Assembly (NCBI RefSeq): GCF_020907245.1
Contig: NZ_JAJJWH010000038.1
Span: 344 to 43,178 of the forward strand
Direction: 5' to 3'
Length of the DNA stretch: 42,835 nt
Origin: Pontibacter harenae
Lineage (GTDB): Bacteria > Bacteroidota > Bacteroidia > Cytophagales > Hymenobacteraceae
The first letter of the stretch is position 1, and each line of letters opens with the position of its first letter. The position numbers and the translations under genes were made by a program. Shown piece after piece: positions 1-8,120 of this stretch. The notes under the pieces are model-generated. The model searched no databases, had not been told where the DNA came from, and saw only the letters and a program-made list of their open reading frames with translations.

Positions 1-350
1 AAGGGTTGAAATAAACTCCTCCAGATGCCTAAGTGCCTGTGAGGGAGGGGGATTGTTTTTAGAAAACCTTCAGCCTGCCGATCATTGTTACCGTATCCGC
101 CTGCCGCGGACACTTAGGGATAACCAGCGCCGCAGCACTTTAGTTCATGTTTGCATGAAAGTTTTTTAAACTTTTTTCATCCTATAAAAGGACCATTACA
201 TATTTTAGCCTCCGCCTTTTCATCTCCTCTCTTTAATCTTATACAGATGTTTCGAGCCCTCAACAGGAAACTATCTACGCTTCCACACCTTTTCATGAAC
301 TAAGCTTTGCAATCTTTTAGTAGCATGAGAGGGGGTTGCTTATTCACAGA
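1..350. other. Intergenic left edge, no gene seen
   Basis: I see no convincing reading frame, RNA gene or repeat here. A GC-rich stretch near 40-55 followed by T residues might be the end of a terminator for a gene to the left, but its arms pair poorly. The segment separates the DUF2480 transcript end from whatever lies outside the window. Confidence 0.5.
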
Positions 351-380
351 AAATCCCCTGCCGTAATCAGCAGAGGATTT
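351..380 (-). terminator. Possible terminator after DUF2480 gene
   Basis: Arms 351-361 and 370-380 pair over 11 positions with one mismatch around an 8-nt loop. On the minus strand the right arm runs into TTTTC, so the U tract is short. It lies 30 nt beyond the DUF2480 stop codon, where a terminator is expected. Confidence 0.45.
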
Positions 381-410
381 CTGTTATGGCATTGTACTGT
401 ATCTTCTTGC

Positions 411-923
411 TTATGCTACTTTAGGCTTTTTATAAAGTGGCACTGTGCTGCATGGTTCGCCATACATTAGGCTACTGGTTACAGGCAGCAACTTACGCAT
501 TATCTCTACATACGCATAAGTAGGCACTGGTACACTTCCGCATCCTTTTACCACCACTTTGGCGTCCCTATATTCTTCCACATCAATTTTGGCGATAGCT
601 TCCTGCATTAAAGCCTGCTCTAACGCTTCCAGATCACCAAACACGTAATAGTTTGCGTAGTTCTGAAGCTTGCTTGCCAACAACATATAAGTCCAGGTTG
701 GCACGATAGCATCTGCAGAACAGATGATGGCTACATTTTTACCAGCATACTGCGACCAGTCATGCTCTTTTACAAAAGCTCTAAAATCCTTTTCCCTCAG
801 AATAAGGCCGTGGAATAGATTATCTTTTATATCGTAAACCACACGCTCCCCTGGGTGTAGCAATAGCTCCAGGTTTAAAGTTACTAATGCACTTTGTGCG
901 ACTTTATTTATTAGTTCTGACAT
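411..923 (-). CDS. DUF2480 family protein
   Basis: A 170-residue soluble protein with no signal peptide or membrane segment, recognised as the Bacteroidota DUF2480 family by its overall sequence (for example the GKNVAIICSADAIVPTW block near residues 61-77 and the GCGSVPVPTYAYVEI block near 127-141). The biochemical function of the family is unknown to me. The start lies 11 nt after the tsaB stop codon, so the two genes are very probably cotranscribed and the hairpin at 351-380 may end the message. Pairing with tsaB is a context hint only; it does not establish a role in tRNA modification. Confidence 0.8.
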   Translation of the reverse strand: MSELINKVAQSALVTLNLELLLHPGERVVYDIKDNLFHGLILREKDFRAFVKEHDWSQYAGKNVAIICSADAIVPTWTYMLLASKLQNYANYYVFGDLEALEQALMQEAIAKIDVEEYRDAKVVVKGCGSVPVPTYAYVEIMRKLLPVTSSLMYGEPCSTVPLYKKPKVA

Positions 924-934
924 AGCTTTGATTT

Positions 935-1630
935 TTAGTTGGCACTTTTGTTACCTCTTGTTATATAAACATCTTTCAAATAAAAGGGTTCATAATAAGC
1001 AACATCCTCAAACAGTTGTTTCTCATACTTCCCAACAGCTAATTGACCTATTGTTTTTGCGGAAGGGCTTATACCTTCAACAAACAAAGCATTATTATTA
1101 GCTGCTACTAAAGGCTTAAATTTACTTGCTCCGTTACCAAAGAACATTACAGGCTGGTCTGTTAGCTTGTTCTTAAAAGTTTCCTCTGTAAGCACAACTG
1201 GCGCAATAGCTTCTACCTCCTGTAGTTGATCTGTCAGCAGGCAAGTATAAACCTCCATTCGTCTGGCATCCAGCATAGGGCAAAAAAGATACACTTCGGT
1301 ATTCGGTATTGTGCTTACGACCTGCGCAGCCAACCCATGAAGCGTTGAGACTTCTATTAGAGGAATATCTAAGGCATAGCAAAATCCTTTCGCGGTAGAA
1401 GACCCTATTCTTAAGCCCGTATAAGAACCTGGCCCACCAGATATTGCCACCGCTTCCAACTGCTTCAGTTCGAAGCCGCAATTTTCTAGCAGCTGCGACA
1501 CCATAACCGTAATATGAGACGAATGCGACTTCTCTATCAGCAGTTCAGACGCCCCCAGTAATTGATCTCCCTTAAAAAGAGCCACAGAGCATACAGAAGA
1601 TGAAGTTTCAAGAGCTAACAATAATGCCAT
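935..1630 (-). CDS. tsaB: tRNA threonylcarbamoyladenosine biosynthesis protein TsaB
   Basis: TsaB is the inactive-paralogue partner of TsaD. The TsaB-TsaD-TsaE complex transfers the threonylcarbamoyl group to A37 of ANN-decoding tRNAs. The N-terminus MALLLALETSSSVCSVAL is the typical ASKHA-fold opening, and the block GGPGSYTGLRIGSS follows near residues 65-78. The frame stays open upstream to a Met at 1684, but the extra 18 residues are not conserved-looking. A TAnnTTTG -7 element at 1654-1661 sits inside that extension, so the start at 1630 (231 residues, normal length) is preferred. DUF2480 follows 11 nt downstream. Confidence 0.92.
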   Translation of the reverse strand: MALLLALETSSSVCSVALFKGDQLLGASELLIEKSHSSHITVMVSQLLENCGFELKQLEAVAISGGPGSYTGLRIGSSTAKGFCYALDIPLIEVSTLHGLAAQVVSTIPNTEVYLFCPMLDARRMEVYTCLLTDQLQEVEAIAPVVLTEETFKNKLTDQPVMFFGNGASKFKPLVAANNNALFVEGISPSAKTIGQLAVGKYEKQLFEDVAYYEPFYLKDVYITRGNKSAN

Positions 1631-1653
1631 ACTTTTTGCCGTAATTTTCTCTA

Positions 1654-1661
1654 CAAAAATA
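1654..1661 (-). promoter_or_regulatory. Candidate -7 element for tsaB
   Basis: On the minus strand this reads TATTTTTG, matching the Bacteroidota -7 consensus TAnnTTTG, 23 nt before the tsaB ATG at 1630. No clear TTTG -33 box is visible at the usual spacing. It supports the downstream start and independent transcription of tsaB-DUF2480 after the ctpA terminator. Confidence 0.45.
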
Positions 1662-1713
1662 GCGGAACTTAAACTTGCATCCAACCTCCCGCTTACTGAG
1701 CTGCCTTAGAAGC

Positions 1714-1747
1714 AAAAAAGGGAGTCACTCTTACAGCACCTCCCTTT
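1714..1747 (-). terminator. Rho-independent terminator after ctpA
   Basis: Perfect 8-bp arms (1717-1724 and 1740-1747) flank a 15-nt loop. On the minus strand the hairpin is followed by a run of six T. It lies 22 nt beyond the ctpA stop codon and separates the rpmH-rnpA-ctpA transcript from tsaB. Confidence 0.75.
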
Positions 1748-1768
1748 GGTTTTGACTTATGCTTAAAA

Positions 1769-3421
1769 CTATTTTGTTTTAAGATAAGAAGCGTATTCGT
1801 TTGAGTCGCTCAATACACGCTTTGCCATCAAAATATTCTGGTCATCATCAAAAGTAGATTCGATATAGCCTTTCTGCAGGTAATACCTTGAAGCGATTTC
1901 CGCCTCCAGCACTTCGCGGATTTCATCTTTGAAGCGGGTTAAATCATTTGCTTTGTTATGAGATATTTTCTTTTTGATAGCATCTAACTCTGCTTTGATA
2001 TCATCATAATGCTTGCCGCTCTTTGCTTTCGAAGCCAAACCTTCAAGCTTACGCTCTACCGATGTATTATAAGTTACATCTTTGCCATTCAGGTAAGTTA
2101 CAAACTTTTGATACTCCTCATCTGTCAGCTTGAAGTCTATAGCAGCTGGAATAGACGAGCGCTCTAACTTATACTTATTCGCATAGTCGAAGAAATAGCC
2201 ATTCGCAGCAATTGTCTTGGTGATGTCGGCATAAGCATGCTTTTTCACTTCCACATCTGGGCTTACGCCACCGCCATCAAACACCACTCTACCCGCAGCC
2301 GTTTTAAAAGCTACGCGCAAAGAATCTGGAATTTTACCAACACTACCGTCTTCATTACGGTGTGCATAGTCGATGGCCTGTATACAGCGGCCGCTCGGTA
2401 TGTAATATTTGGCAGTAGTTACTTTTAACTGCGAGTTGTAAGAAAGCGGACGTGTAGCCTGAACCAAACCTTTTCCGAATGTTCTTTCTCCTACCAACAC
2501 TGCTCTATCGTAGTCTTGCATAACGCCTGCCACAATTTCAGCAGCTGAAGCACTGCGGGAGCTGGTCAGGATAACAATTGGAATGTCTTTATCAAGCGGT
2601 TCATCTAAGGCTTTATAAGTTTTATTCCACTCTTTTACCTTTCCTTTTGTGCTTACAATATCTTTGCCTTTATCCACAAACACATTAGAAATATTTACAG
2701 CCTCGTGCAGCAAACCACCTGGGTTGTCGCGCAGGTCGAAAATGATTTTCTTGGCTCCCATTTCCTTTAGTTTCTGAACAGCTGTTCTTACCTCCCTAGA
2801 TGCCTCCATGGTAAAGCCCTGCAACTGGAAATAGCCGATTTCCTTATCTACCATACCGTAGTAAGGCACGTTTTCCATGTTGATGTTGGCTCGGGTAAGC
2901 TCTAGAGTCTTGCTTTTAGTTTGGCCATACGGACGAACCTCTAACTTAACAACTGTATTAGCCTGACCTTTAAGCAGCTTACTTACATCGGGGGTGTTTT
3001 TACCTGCAACATTTACGCCATCGATCTTTAAGATTTCATCGCCGATGTTTAGGCCAGCTTTATGAGCAGGCGAGTTTTCGTAGGGCATCTGCACAACAAC
3101 TTTGCCGTCGCGTTCGCCTACCAAAGCACCAATACCACCATACTGACCTGTGGTCATTGTGCGGAAGTCTTCAATATCGTCTTCTGGAATATAGTTAGTG
3201 TAGGGGTCCAGCGATTTGAGCATCGCATCTATACCCGTGCGCAGCATTTTGGCAGGCGGCACATCATCTACATAATATGTGTTTACCTCCTTGTAGAGTG
3301 TGGCAAAAACATCAAGGTTTTTTGCTATTTCGAAGTAGCGATCGGAATCCTCTGATTTAAAAGAGAAAAGGCCTAAGCCCAGACCTGCAACAAGCAGACC
3401 TGCTAAATATTTCTTATACAT
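1769..3421 (-). CDS. S41 family C-terminal processing peptidase (CtpA/Prc type)
   Basis: A 550-residue periplasmic serine protease of the tail-specific family, which cleaves proteins near their C-termini and helps envelope protein turnover. An N-terminal hydrophobic stretch (residues 5-20) is a signal peptide or anchor. A PDZ domain spans roughly 92-175 (GGIGALVGERDG to KLEVRP). The S41 core follows, with the nucleophile in SASAAE (Ser292) and the general base in GERTFGKG (Lys317), so the Ser/Lys dyad is intact. The 120-residue C-terminal part is helical. It is third in the rpmH-rnpA-ctpA order, 33 nt after rnpA, and has its own terminator. Substrates cannot be read from the sequence. Confidence 0.93.
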   Translation of the reverse strand: MYKKYLAGLLVAGLGLGLFSFKSEDSDRYFEIAKNLDVFATLYKEVNTYYVDDVPPAKMLRTGIDAMLKSLDPYTNYIPEDDIEDFRTMTTGQYGGIGALVGERDGKVVVQMPYENSPAHKAGLNIGDEILKIDGVNVAGKNTPDVSKLLKGQANTVVKLEVRPYGQTKSKTLELTRANINMENVPYYGMVDKEIGYFQLQGFTMEASREVRTAVQKLKEMGAKKIIFDLRDNPGGLLHEAVNISNVFVDKGKDIVSTKGKVKEWNKTYKALDEPLDKDIPIVILTSSRSASAAEIVAGVMQDYDRAVLVGERTFGKGLVQATRPLSYNSQLKVTTAKYYIPSGRCIQAIDYAHRNEDGSVGKIPDSLRVAFKTAAGRVVFDGGGVSPDVEVKKHAYADITKTIAANGYFFDYANKYKLERSSIPAAIDFKLTDEEYQKFVTYLNGKDVTYNTSVERKLEGLASKAKSGKHYDDIKAELDAIKKKISHNKANDLTRFKDEIREVLEAEIASRYYLQKGYIESTFDDDQNILMAKRVLSDSNEYASYLKTK

Positions 3422-3454
3422 ATAATTCCAGGTTAAGGAGACGTGGTAAGACTT

Positions 3455-3886
3455 CTACATCAAACAACGTTCCAATCCTGAAATTAGTTTTTTTTGTATG
3501 GAATCAAAGGATTTTTTTTCTTTACCAATGTAAAGAATAGCGAGAAGACGTGGAGCCTTCGCTGGGTTTGCCTGCAGCACATGCTTGTTCAGGCGGTATG
3601 CTTCGCGCATCTGCCTTTTGAGGCGGTTGCGATCTACGGCACGCTTAAAATGGCGCTTAGAAACAGAAAGAATCACCTGCGTAGCAGCAGGAAAGGCCTC
3701 CTCTTGCGGCGTATGGTATACAAACCGCAGAGGATACAAATTAAAAGAAGAACCCTTGCTGAAGAGTAGCGCAATGAGGCGCTTACTACACAAGCGTTCT
3801 TCTTTCGAAAATGTATAGCAATCGGGCTTAGGGGCTTTGTTATTTAGAGCTGGATCCATTCGTTTGAGCGGCTCCGTGCTGTACAA
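3455..3886 (-). CDS. rnpA: Ribonuclease P protein component
   Basis: The small basic protein subunit of RNase P, which assists the catalytic RNA in removing tRNA 5' leaders. The family signature RNRLKRQMREAYR is present near residues 81-93, and FSKEERLCSKRLI near 26-38 is the usual N-terminal substrate-binding segment. The gene lies directly after rpmH, the standard bacterial arrangement. The first Met (3886) is 14 nt after the rpmH stop; a second Met at 3859 (MDPALNN) is also possible, and either gives a slightly longer N-terminus than average. Confidence 0.93.
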   Translation of the reverse strand: MYSTEPLKRMDPALNNKAPKPDCYTFSKEERLCSKRLIALLFSKGSSFNLYPLRFVYHTPQEEAFPAATQVILSVSKRHFKRAVDRNRLKRQMREAYRLNKHVLQANPAKAPRLLAILYIGKEKKSFDSIQKKLISGLERCLM

Positions 3887-3900
3887 AGCACAACCTTAAA

Positions 3901-4059
3901 TTAAGCCTTATGTTTACTTTCGCTAGAAACAGTTAGTTTCTTTCTGCCTTTGGCTCTTCTGCTGGCCAATACTCTTCTGCCGTTAGCGGTCTCCATTCTT
4001 GATCTGAAACCGTGCTTGTTTCTTCTTTTTCTCTGAGAAGGCTGGAATGTTCTTTTCAT
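3901..4059 (-). CDS. rpmH: 50S ribosomal protein L34
   Basis: A 52-residue very basic protein starting [19 protein letters not shown] and containing the L34 block [22 protein letters not shown], so the whole family core is present with a short extra C-terminal tail ([10 protein letters not shown]). It is the first gene of the rpmH-rnpA-ctpA unit and is preceded by a well-formed Bacteroidota promoter at 4088-4119. Confidence 0.97.
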   Translation of the reverse strand: MKRTFQPSQRKRRNKHGFRSRMETANGRRVLASRRAKGRKKLTVSSESKHKA

Positions 4060-4087
4060 CGTCTGCCAATGGTTTTATTATGGCCTG

Positions 4088-4119
4088 CAAAAGTATAGAA
4101 CCTTTTCTAAAATAGCAAA
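4088..4119 (-). promoter_or_regulatory. Bacteroidota-type promoter of rpmH
   Basis: On the minus strand a TTTG box (4116-4119) and TACTTTTG (4088-4095) are separated by 20 nt. This matches the TTTG / TAnnTTTG consensus of the primary sigma factor of this phylum. The predicted transcription start gives a leader of about 20-25 nt before the rpmH ATG. Confidence 0.7.
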
Positions 4120-4277
4120 GCCTGGTTAACTTTATTTCAAAAAAGATGCGTAAAAGTGGTTGAAAAGGTGGACGCGAAGCTACTGCTAAAGGATTAAATT
4201 ACATGTTTTAGCTACTTGTGCTCCACAATCTTCACATTTACAGAACTAATACATATTCAAATTTATACCTTAACCCA

Positions 4278-6001
4278 ATGCTCTACTACCAAGTCTCTTA
4301 CGATAATCCGCTTTCGCACTTCATCAATATCAAGATAACTATACCCGAGACCAGCAGCAGGAACTATACATGCAACTGCCTGCGTGGCGTCCAGGGCGTT
4401 ATGAACTACAAAACTTTGCTCAGAAACTAAGAGGAGTAACGGCTAGCGCTAACGGAGAAAGCATAGACATAGCAAAAGAGACAAAAGACCGCTGGCTGGT
4501 ACAAGCTGCAGGTGCAGAGACTGTAGAGGTTAACTACAGTTTTTATGCGCGCCAAATGGATGGAGGCGGCTCCTGGCTTGATGAGCAGCAACTGTACCTG
4601 AACGGTATCAACTGTTTTATGGCGGTAGAAGGCAGAGAGTTAGAGGCCTGCGAGTTGAAACTGGCTATACGTGAGGACTGGCAGATTGCCTGCGGCCTTT
4701 CCGAAAAAACTAAGCACACGTTAGTAGCCGCCAACTTTGATGAATTAGTGGACAGCCCTTTTATAGCGAGCGCTACGTTAAAAAAGGCTACTTACGAGGT
4801 AGACGGTATCCCTTTCCATATCTGGATACAGGGCGATTGCAAACCAGGTTGGCAGCAGATTACACAAGATTTTGAAGCCTTCACCAAAGAGCAATTGGAG
4901 GTGTTCGGAAATTTCCCTGTGGCAGACTACCACTACCTGAATCAGATACTGTCCTACCGCTACTATCACGGCGTTGAGCACAGCAACTCCACCGTCATCA
5001 CGCTTGGCCCAGGCGAGTTGCTGATGCAGCCCAGCCTGTACAAAGAATTTCTCGGAGTGAGTTCGCACGAATTGTTTCACACCTGGAACATCAAAAAGAT
5101 TCGCCCAAAGGAAATGTTGCCTTACAATTTTGCGCATGAAAACTACTTTAGAACAGGCTACGTGGCTGAGGGTATCACCACTTATTACGGCGATTATATG
5201 CTAGCCAGGGCAGGCGTGTTTACAGCCGAACAATACTTTGAGGAGCTAAACACCACCTTACAACGCTACTTTGCCGATTACAGCCGCCACAATCTCTCCG
5301 TCGCCGATTCTTCGTTCGACCTTTGGCTAGATGGCTACAAACCAGGCATACCAGACAGAAAAGCATCTATTTATGTAAAAGGCGCTCTTACGGCCCTTCT
5401 CCTGGACCTGCAACTACGGAAAGCAACCGACAACAATGCTAGTTTAGACACGCTGATGCGACAGCTTTGGGAAAACTTCGGCAAGCGAAACATTGGCTAT
5501 ACAGAGCAGGACTATGAGCAGCTGGTTGAAAGTGTAGCGGGACAGTCTTTTAAAACCTATTTCGAAAATTACATAAACGGCACAGCACCTATAGAAGAAC
5601 CTTTGGATAGGGCTTTAGGTTATGTTGGCTGCAACCTAAAAGCAACAGAAAGCCCGCTCCTATACGAGCAGCTTTATGGTTTTAAAACTGTAGCTGATAA
5701 TCAAGGTTTAAAAATTTCGGCAATAGCACCAGGTTCCCCTGCCAGCCAAGCGCTAAGTATAGACGATGAACTTGTAGCTTTGAATGGCAGAAAATTGGAG
5801 CAGAACCTACAGCCTTTGCTCTCAGAAACCGACACATCAGAAAGTATAACATTAACTCTTTTTAGAGATAAGCAGCTGCGTGAGGTAAGGCTGCAGCATA
5901 ATGGGCAAAGCTTTTACCAAAAGTATACAATAGAGAAAAGGCCTGAAGCCAGCGAGGAAGAGAAGCAGAACTTTAAGCTGTGGCTGAAGCAAGGGTTTTA
6001 G
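4278..6001 (+). CDS. M61 family metallopeptidase with PDZ domain, frame break near its N-terminus
   Basis: A zinc aminopeptidase-like protein of family M61 (glycyl aminopeptidase type). The continuous frame runs from an ATG at 4370 to 6001 (543 residues) and holds the zinc motif HELFH (5066-5080) followed by TWNIKKIRP, the third ligand region GYVAEGITTYYGDY, and a C-terminal PDZ domain (about residues 425-515, with ISAIAPGSPA). The conserved M61 N-terminus, MLYYQVSYDNPLSHFINIKI, is encoded from 4278 in another frame, which leads straight into MQLPAWRPGRYELQNFA of the main frame at 4370. One base appears to be missing near 4365-4370, or translation changes frame or starts internally. There is no signal peptide. 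The terminator at 6078-6117 follows. Confidence 0.85.
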
Positions 6002-6077
6002 AGTATTGAATCACTTAGATTTGAACTATCATTTATCACGCTGGCCTGAATAATAGCTACAGAAGAGGCCTTAAAAT

Positions 6078-6117
6078 GAAAGAGGAAGACTACGATAGCC
6101 TTCCTCTTTCTTATTTT
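6078..6117 (+). terminator. Terminator after the M61 peptidase gene
   Basis: Arms 6078-6088 and 6100-6110 pair perfectly over 11 bp with an 11-nt loop, followed by TTATTTT. It lies 77 nt after the M61 stop codon. The AAAATG before the left arm may let it act weakly in the other direction for the convergent 6142-6369 gene. Confidence 0.7.
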
Positions 6118-6141
6118 CATAGCTTTTATTTTGTTTGGACA

Positions 6142-6369
6142 TTACGAACCTGACTTGTATTTCACATCGGTGTTATTACCACCTTTTGCCAAGTTACGCG
6201 TAGGGTTTTGTACTTTCGTTTTATTTGTTTGTTGCGTATGTTGCGCAGGATCAATAGACATATCGTCTGTAAATCCTTTTTGCTGACGTTTGTTTTCTGT
6301 TAAACCAGTTGCCTGGTGCTCAGACTGCTTCTGCAGCCTTTCTTTATTTTGATCTTTATTATCGCTCAT
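6142..6369 (-). CDS. Small hydrophilic, probably disordered protein
   Basis: About 75 residues from MSDNKDQ (a Met five codons upstream, at 6384, is also possible). The composition is dominated by K, N, Q, T, D and S with almost no hydrophobic residues, no Cys and no Trp, so it is very likely intrinsically disordered. The recognisable pattern is only TGLTENKRQQKGFTDDMS and a basic, Gly/Asn-rich tail. It has no signal peptide. Function is unknown; small hydrophilins of this kind can be stress or starvation proteins, but nothing here proves that. It is convergent with the M61 gene and stands alone. Confidence 0.6.
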   Translation of the reverse strand: MSDNKDQNKERLQKQSEHQATGLTENKRQQKGFTDDMSIDPAQHTQQTNKTKVQNPTRNLAKGGNNTDVKYKSGS

Positions 6370-6447
6370 ATCTGTCCCTTTCATTTAGTCTACTTTGTTT
6401 TACCCCTCCGCAAAGCAGATTGTTACAGATTAAAGCCTCTAAAACGA

Positions 6448-6475
6448 AAGAAGGGAGGCTTTCACCTCCCTTCTT
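6448..6475 (-). terminator. Terminator after the PfkB kinase gene
   Basis: Arms 6448-6458 and 6465-6475 pair perfectly over 11 bp around a 6-nt loop. On the minus strand a T-rich stretch follows (TTCGTTTT). It is 25 nt past the kinase stop codon. Confidence 0.75.
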
Positions 6476-6499
6476 ATACTTATACTATCTAAAGTACTA

Positions 6500-7420
6500 T
6501 TACAGCACTGTATCAAAAGCCACTAAGTTAACAAACTGCTGCACGCGGCTGTCTATTTCCTCCTGGCTCAGGTTCTTCAGGCGTTCTGTACCAAACTGTT
6601 CTACACAGAAAGAGGCCAATGCCGAACCATGAATAACAGCACGTTTCATGTTTTCGAAACTTGTATCGCCTGTGCTGGCAATATAACCTATAAAGCCACC
6701 TGCAAAGGTATCACCAGCGCCAGTTGGGTCAAAAACATCCTCTAGCGGCAAAGCAGGCGCAAAGAATACTTTATCCTCGTTGAACAAAAGAGCTCCGTGT
6801 TCACCTTTTTTGATAATCAGGAACTTCGGTCCCATTGCCATGATTTTCTTCGCGGCTTTTACCAGCGAGTATTCGCCGCTCAATTGGCGAGCCTCTTCGT
6901 CGTTAATAGAAAGCACGTCTACCATTGCCATCGTTTGCTTCAGTTCATCCAGTGCAATGTCCATCCAAAAGTTCATGGTGTCCATTACAATCAGCTTTGG
7001 ACGCGTGTTCAGGCGTTCTATTACGGTTCGCTGTACAGCAGGCGCCAAATTACCCAGCATCAGAAACTCAGCGCCTTGGTATGCTTCAGGAACAATCGGG
7101 TCGAAATCGCCCAGCACGTTTAGCTCCGTTACCAGCGTTTCGCGGCTGTTCATGTCGTTAAAATAGCGGCCAGACCAGAAGAAAGACTTTTCGTTCTCCT
7201 TTACCTGCACACCTTCAGTGCTGATTTCACGCTCGTGCATTAGTTTGATATGGTCTTGGTCGAAATCGCCACCTACTACCGATACCACGTTTACAGGCTT
7301 CACAAAATAAGAAGCCGACAGCGAAATGTACGTAGCCGCGCCACCTACAATCTTATCTGTTTTCCCGAAGGGTGTCTCCAGCGCATCAAACGCCATCGAA
7401 CCTACTACTACTAAGCTCAT
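6500..7420 (-). CDS. PfkB family carbohydrate (ribokinase-like) kinase
   Basis: A 306-residue cytosolic kinase of the PfkB/ribokinase family, which phosphorylates a sugar or nucleoside hydroxyl using ATP. The N-terminal MSLVVVGSMAFDAL and the GGAATYISLSASYF block (about residues 27-40) carry the substrate-side glycines. The C-terminal signature DPTGAGDTFAGGFIGYIA (about residues 230-247) contains the anion hole and catalytic Asp. The substrate cannot be deduced: no sugar transporter or isomerase lies beside it. It is transcribed alone between tRNA-His and a terminator. Confidence 0.85.
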   Translation of the reverse strand: MSLVVVGSMAFDALETPFGKTDKIVGGAATYISLSASYFVKPVNVVSVVGGDFDQDHIKLMHEREISTEGVQVKENEKSFFWSGRYFNDMNSRETLVTELNVLGDFDPIVPEAYQGAEFLMLGNLAPAVQRTVIERLNTRPKLIVMDTMNFWMDIALDELKQTMAMVDVLSINDEEARQLSGEYSLVKAAKKIMAMGPKFLIIKKGEHGALLFNEDKVFFAPALPLEDVFDPTGAGDTFAGGFIGYIASTGDTSFENMKRAVIHGSALASFCVEQFGTERLKNLSQEEIDSRVQQFVNLVAFDTVL

Positions 7421-7429
7421 ACTTTTATC

Positions 7430-7452
7430 AATTACGAATTATGAATTACGAA
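7430..7452. repeat. Short direct repeat upstream of the PfkB kinase
   Basis: The 9-mer AATTACGAA occurs at 7430-7438 and again at 7444-7452, a 14-nt period directly before the kinase start codon. It could be replication slippage or a short tandem operator; there is no further evidence for either. Confidence 0.4.
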
Positions 7453-7499
7453 CGAGAATAGCACTTATAGCGCCCCTCCCCTGCTCAATACTGCAATAT

Positions 7500-7537
7500 A
7501 AATAAAAAAGCCCTTGAAGTTTTAGCTTCAAGGGCTT
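7500..7537 (-). terminator. Strong terminator after tRNA-His
   Basis: A perfect 11-bp stem (7509-7519 with 7526-7536) with a 6-nt loop begins a few bases after the tRNA 3' end. On the minus strand it is followed by TTTTTTATT. It is a textbook rho-independent terminator for the tRNA gene. Confidence 0.9.
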
Positions 7538-7539
7538 TG

Positions 7540-7614
7540 GGTGGAAGATGGGTCTCGAACCCACGACCCCCAGAATCACAATCTGGTGCTCTAACCAACT
7601 GAGCTACAACCACC
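7540..7614 (-). tRNA. tRNA-His (anticodon GTG)
   Basis: On the minus strand the D arm (GCTC...GAGC), the anticodon arm (CCAGA-TTGTGAT-TCTGG, anticodon GTG) and the T arm with TTCGAGA are all present. A G at 7614 gives the encoded G-1 opposite C73 (7540), the identity pair for histidyl-tRNA synthetase. CCA is not encoded in full. The acceptor stem as written (GTGGTTG with CTTCCAC) has two adjacent U-U oppositions at 5-68 and 6-67, which is unusual. Confidence 0.95.
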
Positions 7615-7739
7615 GTGTCTCATTTGAGAGTGCAAATATAAGCACGAAATCACATAAAACAATACCCCCAGCATTTTTTTACTTAAAAAAATTTGCTCTG
7701 CAGAGGCAAATATTAAGTAAGCATTTCAGTAGTAGACAC

Positions 7740-8108
7740 TTAGTTTTCTAGCTTACTTCCGCACCATGGGCAGTAGTTAATCAAAACCATAGAAGTCCCG
7801 CCGTCATGAATGGGAATTCCGTAGAGGCCCTCGTCCCATTTATTTATGACAACATCTACATCACCGTACTTTATCTCCCCTTCTTCATCCAGGCTCTGAA
7901 AAACTTTATCGGCCATCATCAAGCAGCAGTAGTTCTCATAGTTAAAGCCTTTACCTTTTAATTTCTCGGCGGTGGCCCAGTTATAACAAGTTTCGTCTTC
8001 GTGTATGGCATCTGCATAAGCCTCATACTCTTCAGACTGCACCACTTCTTCTGGCAGTTCTTTCCCGAAAAAGCGGGTATGCAACTCTTTAAACCTCTCT
8101 AGCTCCAT
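7740..8108 (-). CDS. Small acidic protein with C-terminal CPWCG motif, DUF6980-like
   Basis: A 122-residue soluble acidic protein. Its C-terminus NYCPWCGSKLEN is a half zinc-ribbon knuckle, and an upstream YCC pair near residues 60-62 could supply the other ligands. The layout resembles DUF6980 proteins, which end in YCPWCG followed by a short tail; I make that assignment from memory of the motif. It starts 12 nt after the pyrC stop codon, so it is probably translated from the pyrC message. Function is unknown; a structural zinc site is the only inference I would defend. Confidence 0.6.
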   Translation of the reverse strand: MELERFKELHTRFFGKELPEEVVQSEEYEAYADAIHEDETCYNWATAEKLKGKGFNYENYCCLMMADKVFQSLDEEGEIKYGDVDVVINKWDEGLYGIPIHDGGTSMVLINYCPWCGSKLEN

Positions 8109-8120
8109 AAAACACAGCCC

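Noticed and set aside
7548..7751. Plus-strand reading frame beginning MGLEPTTPRITIW
   Set aside because: It is the antisense of tRNA-His, a familiar mis-annotation, and runs into noncoding sequence.
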